A DNA stretch of 64,000 bases from Daphnia pulex (GCF_021134715.1 NC_060021.1:11626501-11690500), one strand, 5' to 3'; positions 37,701-49,900 are shown, counted from the first letter of the stretch. Notes: generated by a model not told the origin, from the sequence alone. Numbers and translations are program-made.

Positions 37701-39075
37701 TGTTGTCTGATGTTAAACTTGAAATTTTTGTTTTGATTTGTAAATTTTTCATTGGAATTTTGTTTCCATTTCAAAGTGTCATTCTGTTCTTTTGTTTTGT
37801 AGGTTTCCATCGTCAATAAGAAGCTAGAAAGTGTGTTGCTCTTTGGTGTGCAGTTCATGTTTGGGTAAGAGATTCCTTTTTCATATTCTCTTGATGATTT
37901 TGAGTAAATGGCAAAGACTGACCTTCATTGTTGTCATGCAGGTGGTTGTGTTGCAGCCAGCTGGTGAGAGGGAGTTCAAGTTGAGTTGAGCTGAAGGTTA
38001 ATGAACCAGTCGATAATGCTGGTGTTTAAAGTTGAATATCAATGAAGACATCTTGAAATGGTAATTTGGTTGTGATATTGTTTTGTAACTGAGGAAGTTT
38101 CATAAAGTAAATTAAAATATTATAGCAGGCTCATAGTTTTTCTGAAAAGATAGATGCTTGCTGAATTGTAAGTTTTTTTTTTGGATCTAACTAGAACATC
38201 GCATTTCCCTTTTTTTGTGATTTTCAACATTTGTTGCTGCTCTGATTCGATTAATTTTTAAACTTAACGGGATATGACTTTTCTTTCTTGTCTTCCATCA
38301 CATAGTTTTTTTACCGCTGATACAAGTTTTTATGTTAATTAATGATTTTTCTTTTTCACTACAGGAGTTGGTGACAATGTGATATTCAATCTGCTGCATG
38401 CAGTTTTTGTCATCAATAAGTGGAGCAGTAAGACTAGAAGCAAAGCTGCAAGAAAAGGAAATGGTAATTTGACTGAAATATCATTTGTGACTTGGGAAGT
38501 GTCTAGTTTTTTATTGAAATGTTCTATCAAAAGATTGACTCCAAACTGATGTTGGAAATTAGTGATGATTTATAAGTAGACCCTTGTCTATATTAAGGAA
38601 AAGTTAAATGTTAAATTCATGGTTTTCCTGTCTACTTAGTATAATATCCCTGTTTATTCTAATAGGTCTTGGAGGAAATGTGCAGTTCGCAGTCTGACTC
38701 CTGTTCAAGAAGCTCCTATCCTGGATTGTGCTGGAATCTGAAGTAGCTGATCCTGAAGGTGTTTTGTTGGAGTTTTCTTGAAGAAGCTGATGTTGGTGTT
38801 ATCTACTTACTGTGCCAGTGCAACGTGTCGATAAAAATATTATAGCCATGTAACATGTGATTGTAGTAACCTTAAGCTATTTTGTTTTCTAATGTGGCTT
38901 TTTGCAAACTGATGTTGGGTTATAAGTTGTGTTTCCTGATTTTTCCCGCACCCCATATATTTTTTAAATAACTCTTGGGGTGTTGAAGCTAACTTGCAAC
39001 ATTTCGTTGTGCCATTGAAATTTACTTTTGACACTTATATGTGAAATGTTGAAATAAATAAAAACAACAAATTTT
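34780..39075 (+). ncRNA. Putative spliced long non-coding RNA built of duplicated exons
   Basis: No long open frame exists over about 4.3 kb, yet many splice-like borders occur on the plus strand and several flanked blocks are repeats of one another. Candidate exons include 35149-35259 and its relative from 36376, and three blocks opening with gtttcc or gttccc after AG: 35837-35997, 36942-37026 and 37803-37864. A block at 37136-37273 contains a 37-codon open stretch (MAILSPSLTPSAMETVSHVF...) but is closed in other frames. Two blocks share ttgcagccaRctggtgaRRG (near 37588 and 37950). An AATAAA at 39053-39058 could be the end. Alternatives: a snoRNA host gene or a decayed gene. Start and strand are inferred. 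Confidence 0.4.
34998..36490 (+). repeat. Imperfect tandem duplication of about 1.0-1.2 kb
   Basis: Segment 35010-35070 (taattcctg..attaaggttactgaatttaaat) recurs near 36018-36064, and 35155-35232 (agcttcttcattgc..tacgtg..gagggtctctacta) recurs near 36388-36472. Order is kept, so the unit was duplicated and then diverged by substitutions and indels. Further copies of the flanking exon type occur at 36942 and 37803. Confidence 0.6.
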
Positions 39076-39300
39076 ATGAAATCGAATTGTCTAATAACTA
39101 AATCAAATAAAAATAATATATATTCTAATATTTAAAAAACAAAATAAAATTTAAATTTATTAAGCATTGTTTATTTTAAATAAATCAACTTAATTAAATA
39201 ACATTTAATTGAAATAAATTGAGTTAATTGTATTAAACTTAATTACATTAATCAAGTTAATTGGATCAATTCATTTAATTTCTACAATTTTTAGCCAAAA
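39060..39300. repeat. AT-rich low-complexity tract
   Basis: About 240 bases consisting mostly of TTAATT/AAATAAAT-like words with very few G or C. No coding potential. It follows the end of the putative non-coding gene. Confidence 0.8.
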
Positions 39301-40500
39301 TGATTGAAATTTAATAAACAAAGCGTCCGGTTCAAGACAATTGTTGATCTATAAGCAATTTATACCCAAATAAAACAAACCTAACAAACTCCTTTTGTCT
39401 CATTTGGGTGATAAACTGCTTTTGAAACTTGCACACACAGTCAATAAAGACAAGGGGAGACACTGCCTTAAGTGAATGCAGCCAGGGAGATTACCTGGCC
39501 AATGGTTAAGAGAAACCATGATAAGTAGCGAAGGAGTTACCCTGTTGGCAGAATGAACATTTATTAGGATGGCAATAATTTTAAATTAGATTTTAGCGAC
39601 AGAAAGCAATACCTCAAATCAAGAGGGCCTGTTTAAGGAAGTAAAAAGGGGTGGTAGCAGCAAACGGGTTACCAAACAAAGGACCTTGTTGACTGCATAC
39701 TCATTGTCCTTTTTCTTCAAAGACGTGACTTCTCATAAAGTCTGTCATGCAAAATTAGAAACCCAAGAACCTGTAAATAAAAAATATAAAATAAAGTCAC
39801 CTTGTTTATAATTTGTGTCATCAATGTGCTATTATATAGACGCCAGTGCAGATCAATACTTTAAATACATATTAGACTGCAACAAAGAAAGTTTGGTGAC
39901 ATGACAAGTAAACTTACACACTAAACTACCAATCAGTTATCCAAGGTTTAGAAGATGGAATGAGAGATTGGTCCATGCTGGGGTTGGTGATCTAGCAAGT
40001 CCAATAGAATCAGTCGATAATTATGATGAATCCTAATAAAGGATGAGAACAATATATATTTCAGCAATACTTGATTATAAGCTAGTGTTGGTTGTTACCT
40101 CTGTCATTTGGATGACACATTCAGTAGGATGCCAGGATTTACAACAGAATAGTTGACAGTAGGCTGCATGTCCCTTTCACATTTTCTCCTGGAAATTAAT
40201 GAGAAATATGAAGGTTATTAAACACATATACAGAAAAGAACACATGCCCAACAAATTGCACACAAAATATATCCAATTTACCAACGAATTCATTGGTAAT
40301 TTTTGAAGAAAATAGCTTTAGCTGAACTGTTGACAACGAGCTGCCATAACTGCACATATCAACACAATATTCTTTCACGCCATCTATTAGACACATCCAA
40401 AACTGACCGGCTTTAGATAGTCACAAAAGTCACAAAAGTAATCAAAAAGACTATTTCTGTGTGCTTAAACTGGCCATAGAGTCTTTAGAATTGTGCAGAG
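39301..40500. other. Intergenic, no gene supported
   Basis: No open frame with recognisable content on either strand; the minus-strand frame at 40196-40396 (MCLIDGVKEYCVDMC...) has no splice or domain support. A tandem 'gtcacaaaa' (tagtcacaaaagtcacaaaagt) lies at 40416-40440, just left of the foldback element. Confidence 0.5.
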
Positions 40501-40887
40501 AACAAAGCTCACTTGCTAGTGTTATGCAAAATTTCCGGAAGTATACCGGAAGTAAGCGATAGCGCCTCAACCACTGAGCTGCCGACAAAATAAACCAAAT
40601 ATTCGTGATCTACGTGAAATTTGGGGTCGATTAGATGTGTTTTAAACGAAATCCAGATTTTGGCCAAAATCGAGAATTTTCCTGAACTAGTTCAGGAAAA
40701 TTTTCAAAACCGGAAGTACGAAAACGTACAAAAGAAAACATGAACTTTACCACAAATTTGACGAGGATCACGAATATGTGGTTATTTTGTTCGTCGAATG
40801 AATATTTACTGAACTACTGACTGAAAAGAGAAAACCGGAAGTAGAAAAAAAAACCCATTTTGAAAAATCTAACAAGTGAGCTTTGTT
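40501..40887. mobile_element. Foldback / MITE-like non-autonomous element
   Basis: Perfect 15-base terminal inverted repeats (aacaaagctcacttg, 40501-40515; caagtgagctttgtt, 40873-40887) that extend imperfectly inward for about 35 bases. Further in, attcgtgatc..cgt.aaattt.g at about 40601-40624 pairs with its counterpart at about 40750-40775, and the centre is a perfect 28-base palindrome at 40675-40702 (centred on CTAG). The whole unit therefore folds into one long interrupted hairpin. There is no open frame, so it would need enzymes in trans. No clear target-site duplication was seen. The strand opposite 40557-40588 contains a tRNA-like A-box string (agctcagtggttgag). Confidence 0.7.
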
Positions 40888-42775
40888 GCTGAAACAGAAA
40901 CTGACAGTTACCACCAAAAATTTTTTTGAAGTAGCATTGAGAAATCTCTACAGAGATGTGCAAAGTAAACGTAACTAAACTGATTCTGACAGGTAAAAAA
41001 TTATCCAAGTCTATGCCGTCTAGTGTCAGAAAGAAGAAACGTTTAAAAGTTAACATGAAAACAATGTCCGCTCTAGCTCGTTGACTCTCAATTGAAAGAA
41101 CTGACAAAAAAAGGTAACAAATAACTTTGATACTCACGTAACGTTCTCCTTGCAAAATTTCACCATCAAGCCACCACACAGCATCACAACAGACGAAATC
41201 CCAAGGTGATGATGGACGCCAGTCCAACTTCTACACACTTCTCAGCAACAACCACACAACTTCACCAGTCCAACTTCTACACTGAAGACAAGGCAGTAAT
41301 ATTGGTGCATGTGCCTTGTCTGCAAGTGATTCCAGTCATTTCAGCACCTGGGCATCAGTGTTTAGTCAGTGAATTGCTGAAAGGAAAAACACCCAGTTGG
41401 TTAGGTAAAACTACGCCAGTTATTCAGAAGGCTTTTCTATTCACCGCAGCATACTACAATGCAACAGCAAATGTTAAGTAAATCTCTTAAATTATGGTGA
41501 AAATGAAACATTCTTTCCACACTACCTATCTGACAACAACAGTATGTAACTGGCTCATTTGATTCTCACTCTAGGAACTGGACATCTAAATAATCACCTA
41601 TCACCTCTTTAGCTTTATTCCTGTAATTCTGCACTTTGTCTTACTTGTGATAAATCTTTCTTTTTTTCCGTAGGTTTCGATGACCATTGATAATTGGAGA
41701 GCAGCATTGGAATGTGACAGGTTGTCTGGGCTAAAAGCCCTACTAAATAGATTCCTTTAGGGAAACTTCGTCTTCTCCAAAGTTACACAGTACACAACTA
41801 CACATCATAGGTTACTTAAAAACAAATTCAGATTAGGATTTCGAGTTAAGTTTAACCAATTTTAAATAACACAAAATTTAGCTAATGATTCTTATTGCGT
41901 TCTTGGCTCAATTTTTCAGAAGATTTCAGCTAAAGTTGACCTAGGTGCAGCCTCAGTGCTTGTGAAAACAGAGAACAAACGGAACAATCCAATAATGCAA
42001 GCTATGTCTTCCTAAACCAAATAATTTGTATTTGCAAGGTACTTCTTTTGTCCAGGATTAAAAAATCATTACTGTGGCATCTAATGTATAACATTTCAAA
42101 TTAACAATCTGCATTCAAGTCATAGATAATCTCTATAATTTTGCTACATTCTTCAGATCCAATTCTTTGCTGTTATTTATTTTGCAGACAACTGCAAGAC
42201 AGTACTATCACTCAAGTGGTTATGGTGAGTATTATTTAATTAAGTACTGTTTTAGGGAAATGCAAGATTGATAAATTAGAGATAAAGTTTATTATGACGG
42301 AACAATTTTATATGTCATACGTATTAATCGTATTATATTACTAGTAAACAACATGAAAATGTCACGAATAATTAATTAATGTAATTTCATTTGAAATGTG
42401 AAAATGATTTTCCTTCCCTTCCCCCAATTTCCTCCTCCTTCCTTTCCTAATTGCAAAAATTTGTTTATTATTTGTTTGTCATAAAATTCCTCGTGTTTGT
42501 TTTTCTTCTTCTTATATCTTAACGTCCGAACGAAATAGACAAAAAGTCAATTGAACAAAATACAAATTGCAACTTTTAAAACACAATACCAGCACCAAGT
42601 AACAGTCAAAATTAAATTTGATACACATAAATGTTAGCTGCAATATCAAACCTCATTGGACAGCAACAATCGGAAATTCGGAACAGCATACTATAATTAA
42701 AATGAAATGAAATCATTAATTATATTTAGCATCAATGGATGAAAACAAAAAATTACCGAAGAAGAAAGATTGTGT
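40888..42775. other. Gene-poor region with a short direct repeat
   Basis: An 18-base exact repeat ccagtccaacttctacac occurs at 41219-41236 and 41265-41282, inside an open frame (41206-41481, 91 codons) that has no recognisable domain. The rest is AT-rich with T or C/T tracts (42414-42444). I see no supported gene. Confidence 0.45.
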
Positions 42776-43521
42776 TGTAATTTGTCGGTGCTCTAGTAGT
42801 GTAGTAACTCAGGGCATAGGAATACTATGGAACTTCGATGTGTAGGTCGTAGCAGCGTAAGTAGGGGTGTAATACTCAGGAACCTTGCTGGTGTAGTACT
42901 TATGAGCCTCAGTTTGGTAGTAGCTTGGAGCAGAGTAATACTTGGATTCCTCGGTGAAGTAAACTGGGGCGGCGGACGTGGTTGACTTGTGTAATGTGCG
43001 ATATCTTTGATGTAGTACTTGGGAGCTTCGGTGTTGTAGCTAGGCTTTTAGCTACCGTTTTGGTTTAGTAATCAGCCGGAGCCTCGTTGTAGTAGCTGGG
43101 AACAGAGTAGTACTACTTTAGCCATCGGTGTAGTAAGTAACTGAGGACAGAGTAGTACTTGGGAGCCTCGGTGTAGTAGGTTAGGGCAGCATACGTATTC
43201 GTGTAGTACCCCGGTACCTTGTTGGTGTAGCTGGGGGCAGAGTAATACTTCGGGGCGTCAGGGTAGTAGCTGGGGGCAGTTAAGTTGTGGTATAATACAC
43301 CAGTACCTTAGTGGTGTAGTACTTAAGGGTCTCGGCGCAGTAACTGGTCGTAGCGTGAGTTGCTTTTGGGTAGTAAGGCGGCGGCGTTGCAGTTTGGTAT
43401 CCGCCATACCAAGAGAAGACATCGGTACACCAGTGGTCGACCCAGTCATCAACGATACAACACCCAACAGCAGCACGACGCTATGGTTAACCGAGAAATT
43501 AGTTTCCACATTAATAATCAA
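42776..43521 (-). pseudogene. Frameshifted tyrosine-rich repeat (structural/cuticle-like) protein remnant
   Basis: Read on the minus strand the block encodes repeats of the kind YYTEAPKYY, SYYPDAPKYYSAPSY and KVPGYYTNTYAAL, spread over different frames. An upstream frame from about 43521 starts with a hydrophobic signal-like stretch (SVVLLLGVVSLMTG), shifts frame before the first YQTATPPPYYPK repeat, meets a stop at 43280-43282, continues in another frame, and stops again at 43113-43115. On the plus strand this appears as degenerate gtagtacttgggagcctcgg units. Pro/Ala/Tyr tandem repeats of this sort are typical of secreted arthropod structural proteins. Several breaks make a pseudogene most likely; a multi-intron gene is less likely. 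Confidence 0.6.
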
Positions 43522-43564
43522 TAATAACTGGCATACTAACTAAAAGAGACAAATGGGATTGATA

Positions 43565-44325
43565 CATAACTAAATAAAAAAAAGTAAGAATATTTGCCCA
43601 TAATTGCGAACTGGAAGTTGCCAATTTGCCATGTCGGAGATGCTCATTTGATTGAGTTTTATCGACATTTCTCTCGTTTAATAAGTTTTTCCTTTTCGTG
43701 ATTCACCTTTCAACTCGAGCCGTGCGGAAATTGTACCTGCTTGAAAATGATGCAACACTTGTCATTGCTGTATGTTTCAATTATAACTAGATTAACAAAT
43801 TTGAAAAAATGTGGAATTGATACGATACTTCATGTAAAATCTGAATATTTACCCATGATTGCGATTTGGTTACACGATGAGGAATGCAGTTAGTGACAGA
43901 TAATTCACTGCAGTTGTTGACGTGTCCGTGTCGGAGATCCTCAATCGACTGATTTCTACCTTTTTTTCTCTCTCCTTTTATAAAAGGAAAGAGAAATTAA
44001 TTATTATAAATAAAATATAAATAAAATGAATTATAAAAGTAGAAAGAAAAGGAGGTAGAAATCAGTCGAGTGAGAAAGATTTTTTTCGCATCCTAACCTC
44101 TTAAGCCTTGCGGCTATCTATTGTACCTGCTTAATAATGATGATGTGAAACACGCCCGTTCTCACCCATGAACCTCTACACCACTGCATGACAGGTTTTA
44201 CGAAATGATCTCCGTGACCTTCGGGCAGGATGGACATGCAACCCTTTCCTTCTGCAACTTGCGGCTATTGACTTACTTGATTATGATGAAACACGTCCCG
44301 TTCTCACGCAACCTCTACGCAATGA
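43565..44325. repeat. Degenerate direct repeats
   Basis: Two families are interleaved. (1) atatttgcccataattgcga near 43590 recurs as atatttacccatgattgcga near 43845, and tgtcggagat.ctca near 43635 recurs near 43930. (2) gccgtgcgg..attgtacctgctt.a near 43723 recurs near 44105 (gccttgcggctat..ttgtacctgcttaataatgatg) and 44258 (acttgcggctat..cttacttgattatgatg). The last two share aacacg.cccgttctcac and aacctctac. Spacing is irregular. Confidence 0.6.
43945..44069. repeat. Inverted repeat with a 16-base perfect arm
   Basis: tcgactgatttctacc at 43945-43960 is the exact reverse complement of 44054-44069. Pairing continues imperfectly inward through CT-rich and AG-rich arms to ttttata/tataaaa, with an AT-rich loop. 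It could be a small foldback element. Confidence 0.65.
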
Positions 44326-45269
44326 AGAAGCTAAGACTTCACCAGCCTGTTAAAAAAAACCTGTGGAAACTTTTAAGGAAAAGTCACTTTCCAAAACATA
44401 TCAAGTCCAAAATATGGATGTGGAACAGCAGCAAGGGACTAACCTGATGAAAGAATTATTAGATGACAATAATGTCAAACCAGATTGTTGCAACCGAAAG
44501 AAATACCGATATAATCAATCAATCTTATATCAGCCTAAATTAGAACTCAAGTAGTGGCAACCTTCTTAGTGGCTGCATTCTCTCTCATTTTTCACTAAAA
44601 AAAAGTGGCAGCAAAGAATTTGATTTTATGGGCTCTTCAATATCTTGGAGATTCAGCATAACTTAACTGTGAAAAGTTAATCTGAAATAAAGAAAATGAT
44701 GTAACAACAAAACGAAACTTAATTGCTATCTTACACCAACTGCAATGTTTTCAGGTTCAAATGACTCGGTTGCTAGTTAGTCATTGGCCAACACTAGGAA
44801 CGAGAATACAATGATCTATCAAATTTGGCAACATAAGGTGTTTCCATGGCTCTGTTAAAAACTGAATTAGAAAGAATTTGAACAAAAATCATATCAGCCA
44901 AGCTATTTGAAACAGATCAACAGTTGTAATCCCTGGAGCTCCTACAACCCAGTTTCAAATAGGAAGAATGATTAGATATATGCAGCTCAAAAAGTATTGA
45001 AAAAAAAGTTTACCATTATTTCTTTGATTTAACTTGATGTACAGGGAATTTGTCTAATCATTGAGAAATGACAATTTGTCACAAAAATCGGACAATGATC
45101 TGTAAAGTGTCATGTTGTTGCATCATGGTGGAAATGTAAATTCTTTAACATCAAATTAAATAAATATTGACATCATGTTTTCATGCCACAAGGATTTAGG
45201 TATAAACCATTTTGCTTGGCAAAAAAGGACATCTATGCAACTGAGTTGCCGTACATCTGACTTCACGTT

Positions 45270-45650
45270 TTGAAAATGGCTATGAAAATATTCAATCGTT
45301 TCACAGAGAACATATTACTCTACATCACTCATAACGGTTTACCAACAACATATTTTACCATCCAAATACATCAGACCGAAACAGAAACACCAAATTCCTT
45401 TGTACCTGATCAATTTTCACAACTTTCATCCACCTGTGACTGTGATGAGCTTCGCGTACTAGTGAGTGTCCAATCCGGTACCGGTATGCCCATCGATGCG
45501 ACATTGTTGCCAGGTTTTAGCTTTAACGATGCTGCTCTCTTTTTATTCGTAGCTTTTACCGTCTTCGCTAGATGGTGTGAAAAGTCGGAGATGGCGTTGA
45601 TTCAAAGGGGCCTCCTATCAATCATGTCCATACAAAAATGTCGCTATTAG
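45270..45650 (+). other. Unassigned 126-codon open frame
   Basis: An uninterrupted plus-strand frame whose peptide has balanced composition (segments THNGLPTTYFTIQIH, CDCDELRVLVSVQSG, DAALFLFVAFTVFARW). I do not recognise a family, and there is no clear promoter or splice context. It lies antisense to a possible 3' untranslated extension of unc-5. Could be chance, an exon, or a remnant. Confidence 0.2.
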
Positions 45651-46744
45651 GCAACCATCTCTCCATACCCCTGATGAAATTACAATGAATCTATCGAATC
45701 AATGATTGATGTCTGAATATTCTGTATTTCTGTCTTATCTTGGCCATTGTAATGATAATAATTTAAACAGCTGCAGCCAAAAAATGATTGAAATTAACAC
45801 AACATTTTCAGTAACAGTAGACATTTCTGTACAGATTACGAACTTAGCACACGGCAGCAGCACAGGAATACGCTTTTTTAAAAAGTGAAAACAAAAATTG
45901 TCACTTTACAGTATATTATTTGATTTCGCTGGTTCGGTAATCTTTGCATATCTTGTTTAATGACAGCAAAGCATTTTCTTATGTACAATAGTCGTGCCCA
46001 ATTAAATTTACCCAATGATCATAATAAAAGGTCAAGCTACATAGTACACATACAGCACCGTAAACAAATTTGGAGTCGTTATTACAAGTGAAAGCGTTAT
46101 GTATATAATGTACAGATGAACTTGCTCTGCAATGACAATCGCATCACGTTTCCACATTCTCAACTCCATCCATTGAAATGTCGTTTCTAGTTTAGGACCT
46201 TGTATGTTACGACATTGATTGCAGGACCCACTCAGAAGGAAATATTTCGACTGCTTACTCGGAGAGCAAGTCTAATTTTTCATATGCGGAACTATTTGTA
46301 CCCTTGTTATTTCTGTTTCTTTTTAATTTTTTGTTTGGTTTTCCTAGTAGGGAGGGGGAGGGTTGGTAGAAAACTCCTTTGAATAGTTTTAATGCGAGTT
46401 GAGTTCGAGGATAAAGAATTTAGAATTAGTATAGTAAAAATATGAGTTATCTAGGAATCGAGACAATGAGGCACTGTTACATCAGGGCAGTTTAAAGTGG
46501 ACTCAGAAGAGGTGAGAAATAGTCTTTGCCAGCCGCGAGATCACTTCTACGTCAAAATTGCGAACTGGGTCAAGAGAAATAACAGTTGATGCTGGGTTGG
46601 GACATTCCTAGATAACCAGGGGGAGGGAGTTGCGGGAGTGGAGTTTTTTCGAAATAAATAAGTGGGTTAAGGCCAAAGTTCTGCATATCACAAGCACACC
46701 AGATTGCTAGTCCTGATGAAGAATGGTGTCGTCAATTTGTCATA
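45651..46744. other. Probable 3' untranslated region of unc-5 and flanking spacer
   Basis: Lies downstream of the unc-5 stop on the minus strand. No other gene is supported; short plus-strand frames (45706-45888, 46200-46382) show nothing recognisable. A G-rich patch (46345-46365) stands out from the AT-rich surroundings. Confidence 0.45.
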
Positions 46745-46919
46745 CTACATCCAGGGTCCTCCGGCGGAACGTTCCAGCACGGTGGCGGCATCTTGGCGTC
46801 CCATGACTCGCAGAATGTTGAGCAGATCCGTCACGGCACTCGATTCACGGTGACGGGCCTCCCACAGGTCGAGAATGTGTTCAGTCGGACTAGTCTTGGT
46901 GGCAAAGTAGTTGATGTAC
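46745..46919 (-). CDS. unc-5: unc-5 last exon: death domain
   Basis: Encodes 57 residues plus stop (TAG at 46747-46745) after acceptor caacag. The sequence [20 protein letters not shown] followed by [20 protein letters not shown] is the second half of the UNC-5 death domain. The upstream exon supplies the first half ([20 protein letters not shown]). It signals inside the cell. Confidence 0.9.
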
Positions 46920-49900
46920 CTGTTGAGTCAATCAAACAAACATGTTTAGACTAATTGACAAAGGACAAACGCTCTTGACCAGTCGTTACCTGTCAACGCT
47001 CAATCTCTGGGCCAGCAATCGCCAATCGTTGCACCGCGCGTTGGGAGGATCGAGAAGTTGGCAAAGTTGGCGGCGGACGGACAATTGCAGGCGGAAGACG
47101 GGCGCTTTGGGATCCAACGCCGTCAAATGGCTGGCAGCTGAAGATGAGGCCGCACTGCCGTTACTGCTGACTGTCAGCGAGCGCAAGGCTCTTGGCAATC
47201 CTGGGCTCGACGGCACTTTGCAGCCAGACATTTTCAAGTCGGCCAAGGCGATGCGAATCGACTGGCGATGAGTGGACCCTTGCTGGTGGGCGGCTAACCG
47301 ACAACTCAAGTTGTTGACCTGGCGATTTTCCCGCTCCAACGTGAAGGTGCAATGGAGATCGAAGCGACGGCTGCTCCAAACTTGTGAAAACGGAATCTCT
47401 TGGTGGATATCGCGTTGCACCAGTCTCCATCCAGCACTCAGTTCGTCCACAGCAAGACAGAGCGGAAATCCGCCGTCCTGGAAGTAAAAGGACTTTGCTT
47501 TGTCCACCAGACGTCCACCCATTCGCCGTTCAAGCGAAATGACGGCATCCAGGGCGGCGATCGTGTCATCCAGCACGTAGCAACGCAGGTCGTACTCGAG
47601 CGAATGCTGGTTGGCGGCCAACGGAGAGAAAACGGCCAAACGTAAGGTCTTGGTGGCTGGATTGTTTCCGCCACCTGGACAGACGGACTCGCCAACTAAA
47701 GCGTAGTGGCCTAACTGGTCTACAGCTAGATGGCACTGATGAGCGTCCACTTGACTGAACACGGGAGTGTTGATCGTTTCCTCTCCAAGCGTCACCAATT
47801 TCTATCAAATCAAAAGTAGATTCATTGAATTGTAGAAAATCACTCATGTCACCGAATAAATTGAATGTTTGTTTATCATTACCTGCCAGTTGGGAGGGTC
47901 TTCAGGAGCAGAGTCGCTGTAGAAGACGGATAGACTCCACTGACCCTGTTTGAGAGCAGCGCAGTGCTGGAAACTCAAGACGGCCGGTTTCTTGAAAACC
48001 ACATCAGAGGGTCCACACAACATAATGGGACTGAGCAACGTTTGGGATTCTATTGGATTAAAAAATAAAACATTTGTAAGTATGAGACAGAAATCAGAAG
48101 AAAAGGTTCACTGAATTTTTTATTATCTTACCGGATATTTTAGGGCGGTAGCGATCTTCGCGAAGAATGGCCAGGTAATGTTCCTGCAATTGACCGTTTT
48201 TGAGCGCTCCTTCCGGGATCATTAGAGCCACACCAGCATCAGGTAAGACTAACCGAGAGCCGGCAGACGTCACCGTGGCCATAGTGACGCATCCCACCTC
48301 GTTGGCAGGCAAGATGGTGCTATTGCCGGGCAACGGGCGGATGGACGAAGGTGACGGAAGCGTATCCACATCATATGCTGAACCTGAAGTTGCTAGATGA
48401 CAAAACAAAAAAAAAAACCAAAAGAGAAAAATGGTCAAGTTAAGTCGAAATAATTTGATTCAATGTCAAGTGATGTTTTTTACATGATGAGGACAGCGTT
48501 GAGCTGAGACTCTGGTCCGAATCGGAATGCGGAGTCTTTTCTACGCTGGTGTTGTGGCTCGATGGGCGAGGACTACTGGCCAACGACATAAGACTCGTGG
48601 GCGGTTCCCCGTCGGGAGTCGACATCAAATTCAATCCAGGCGGAAGAGGAGGCGGCGATGGACTGACCAAATGAGGGACATCGTAATGATGTTCGCTTAT
48701 CTTCATGGAGAAACAACATTACTACAAATTCAATTGAAAAACCTTTGAAGGAAACAAATGCTTACGGGAGTTAGGGCTCCACTTTTGCTGGCAGATCCGC
48801 ATCCGGATGTCGTGGGTTCGGAATAAGTGTACTCGCAATAAGCTGAAGCGGGAGGGCGGTTGTTGGCACCGCCAATTCCGGCATTCTGGGTCAAATCCGG
48901 CTGGATGCCGAGGCATTTCTTCTCCTGGTCCGAATAGTAGCCCGTCGCGTATTCTGCGCGTTATAAAAGAAACATTTGCAATGAATTAATCAACACATTT
49001 TCATCTCTCTCTCTGTGATTCAATTCACTTTGCGTCACATTTTGGGGGAAAATGGAATTACAAGAATAAAGGAGCTTGTTATCGATGTTTTACTTCCCCC
49101 CTCCCTCTCCCGCAGAGTGTGTTTGCTTAAAGCTCCTAGTGGGCGAGAGGAAAAGACGGAGGGAGCGAAAAGATAACGCTAGTCAAAATGGAGGCGAGCT
49201 AGGGGAAGAGGATATGGAAGACGCCGAAAGAAAGAGCTAAGAAATAAAGGCGCCCTCCTCTCTCCTTGGTTGGTAGACTTACTGCGCTACTGTCTGATGA
49301 TGCCCCCCCACGTTTCCGGTTTCAAACGCTTTCCCAAATCATCTTTTTCTTATTCCCACTCGCAAAGTTGGTCATTTTCCCAAATGTCACAACAGACCAT
49401 TGAATACGAAAACGACAAAAGTCACAGAGGAAACAGGTTATTGCACCCCTCCATTAAAGGTAAAGCAAACAATGAAAGCTAGGAGGAATCCAGCAGTTTG
49501 TCTTGAAAAATGAAAGAGAAGAAAAGACAAAGTTTGAAGAAGCCGTTCAAATAAACAATGACTTTTCACAACGTGTGGGCTAACTTGTTTGTTACGTGCA
49601 CACACGTTAACCAGTTGATTGCCTTTTTTTTCTCTCTATTTTTCTTCTTCTCCCCTAGCGCAGCATCCACTCGACAAAACCCCGCACAAGAAGAGAATAA
49701 ATAATATGCGCATTTCAACATCTAGACCGCTCGTGGGTACAGTGATTTATTCCTCGTGTGTCTGTTGCGGCCGAACGAAAAAAAAACAAAAAGGCTAGCT
49801 GGAACACAAAGATAGCAAGACCCTCTCCACTTATTATAGTCGTTAGGACAATGGAGGATTTTCTTGGAGAGCTTCTCTTTTGTTTCGCTCCGTTTTTTTG

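Noticed and set aside
37865..37942. Possible snoRNA (tgatgat ... ctga) in a short intron
   Set aside because: C and D motifs are only about 30 bases apart and the intron is about 78 bases; too small and no stem.
46942..47271. Plus-strand frame opposite the unc-5 UPA exon
   Set aside because: Antisense shadow of a long GC-richer exon with no features of its own.
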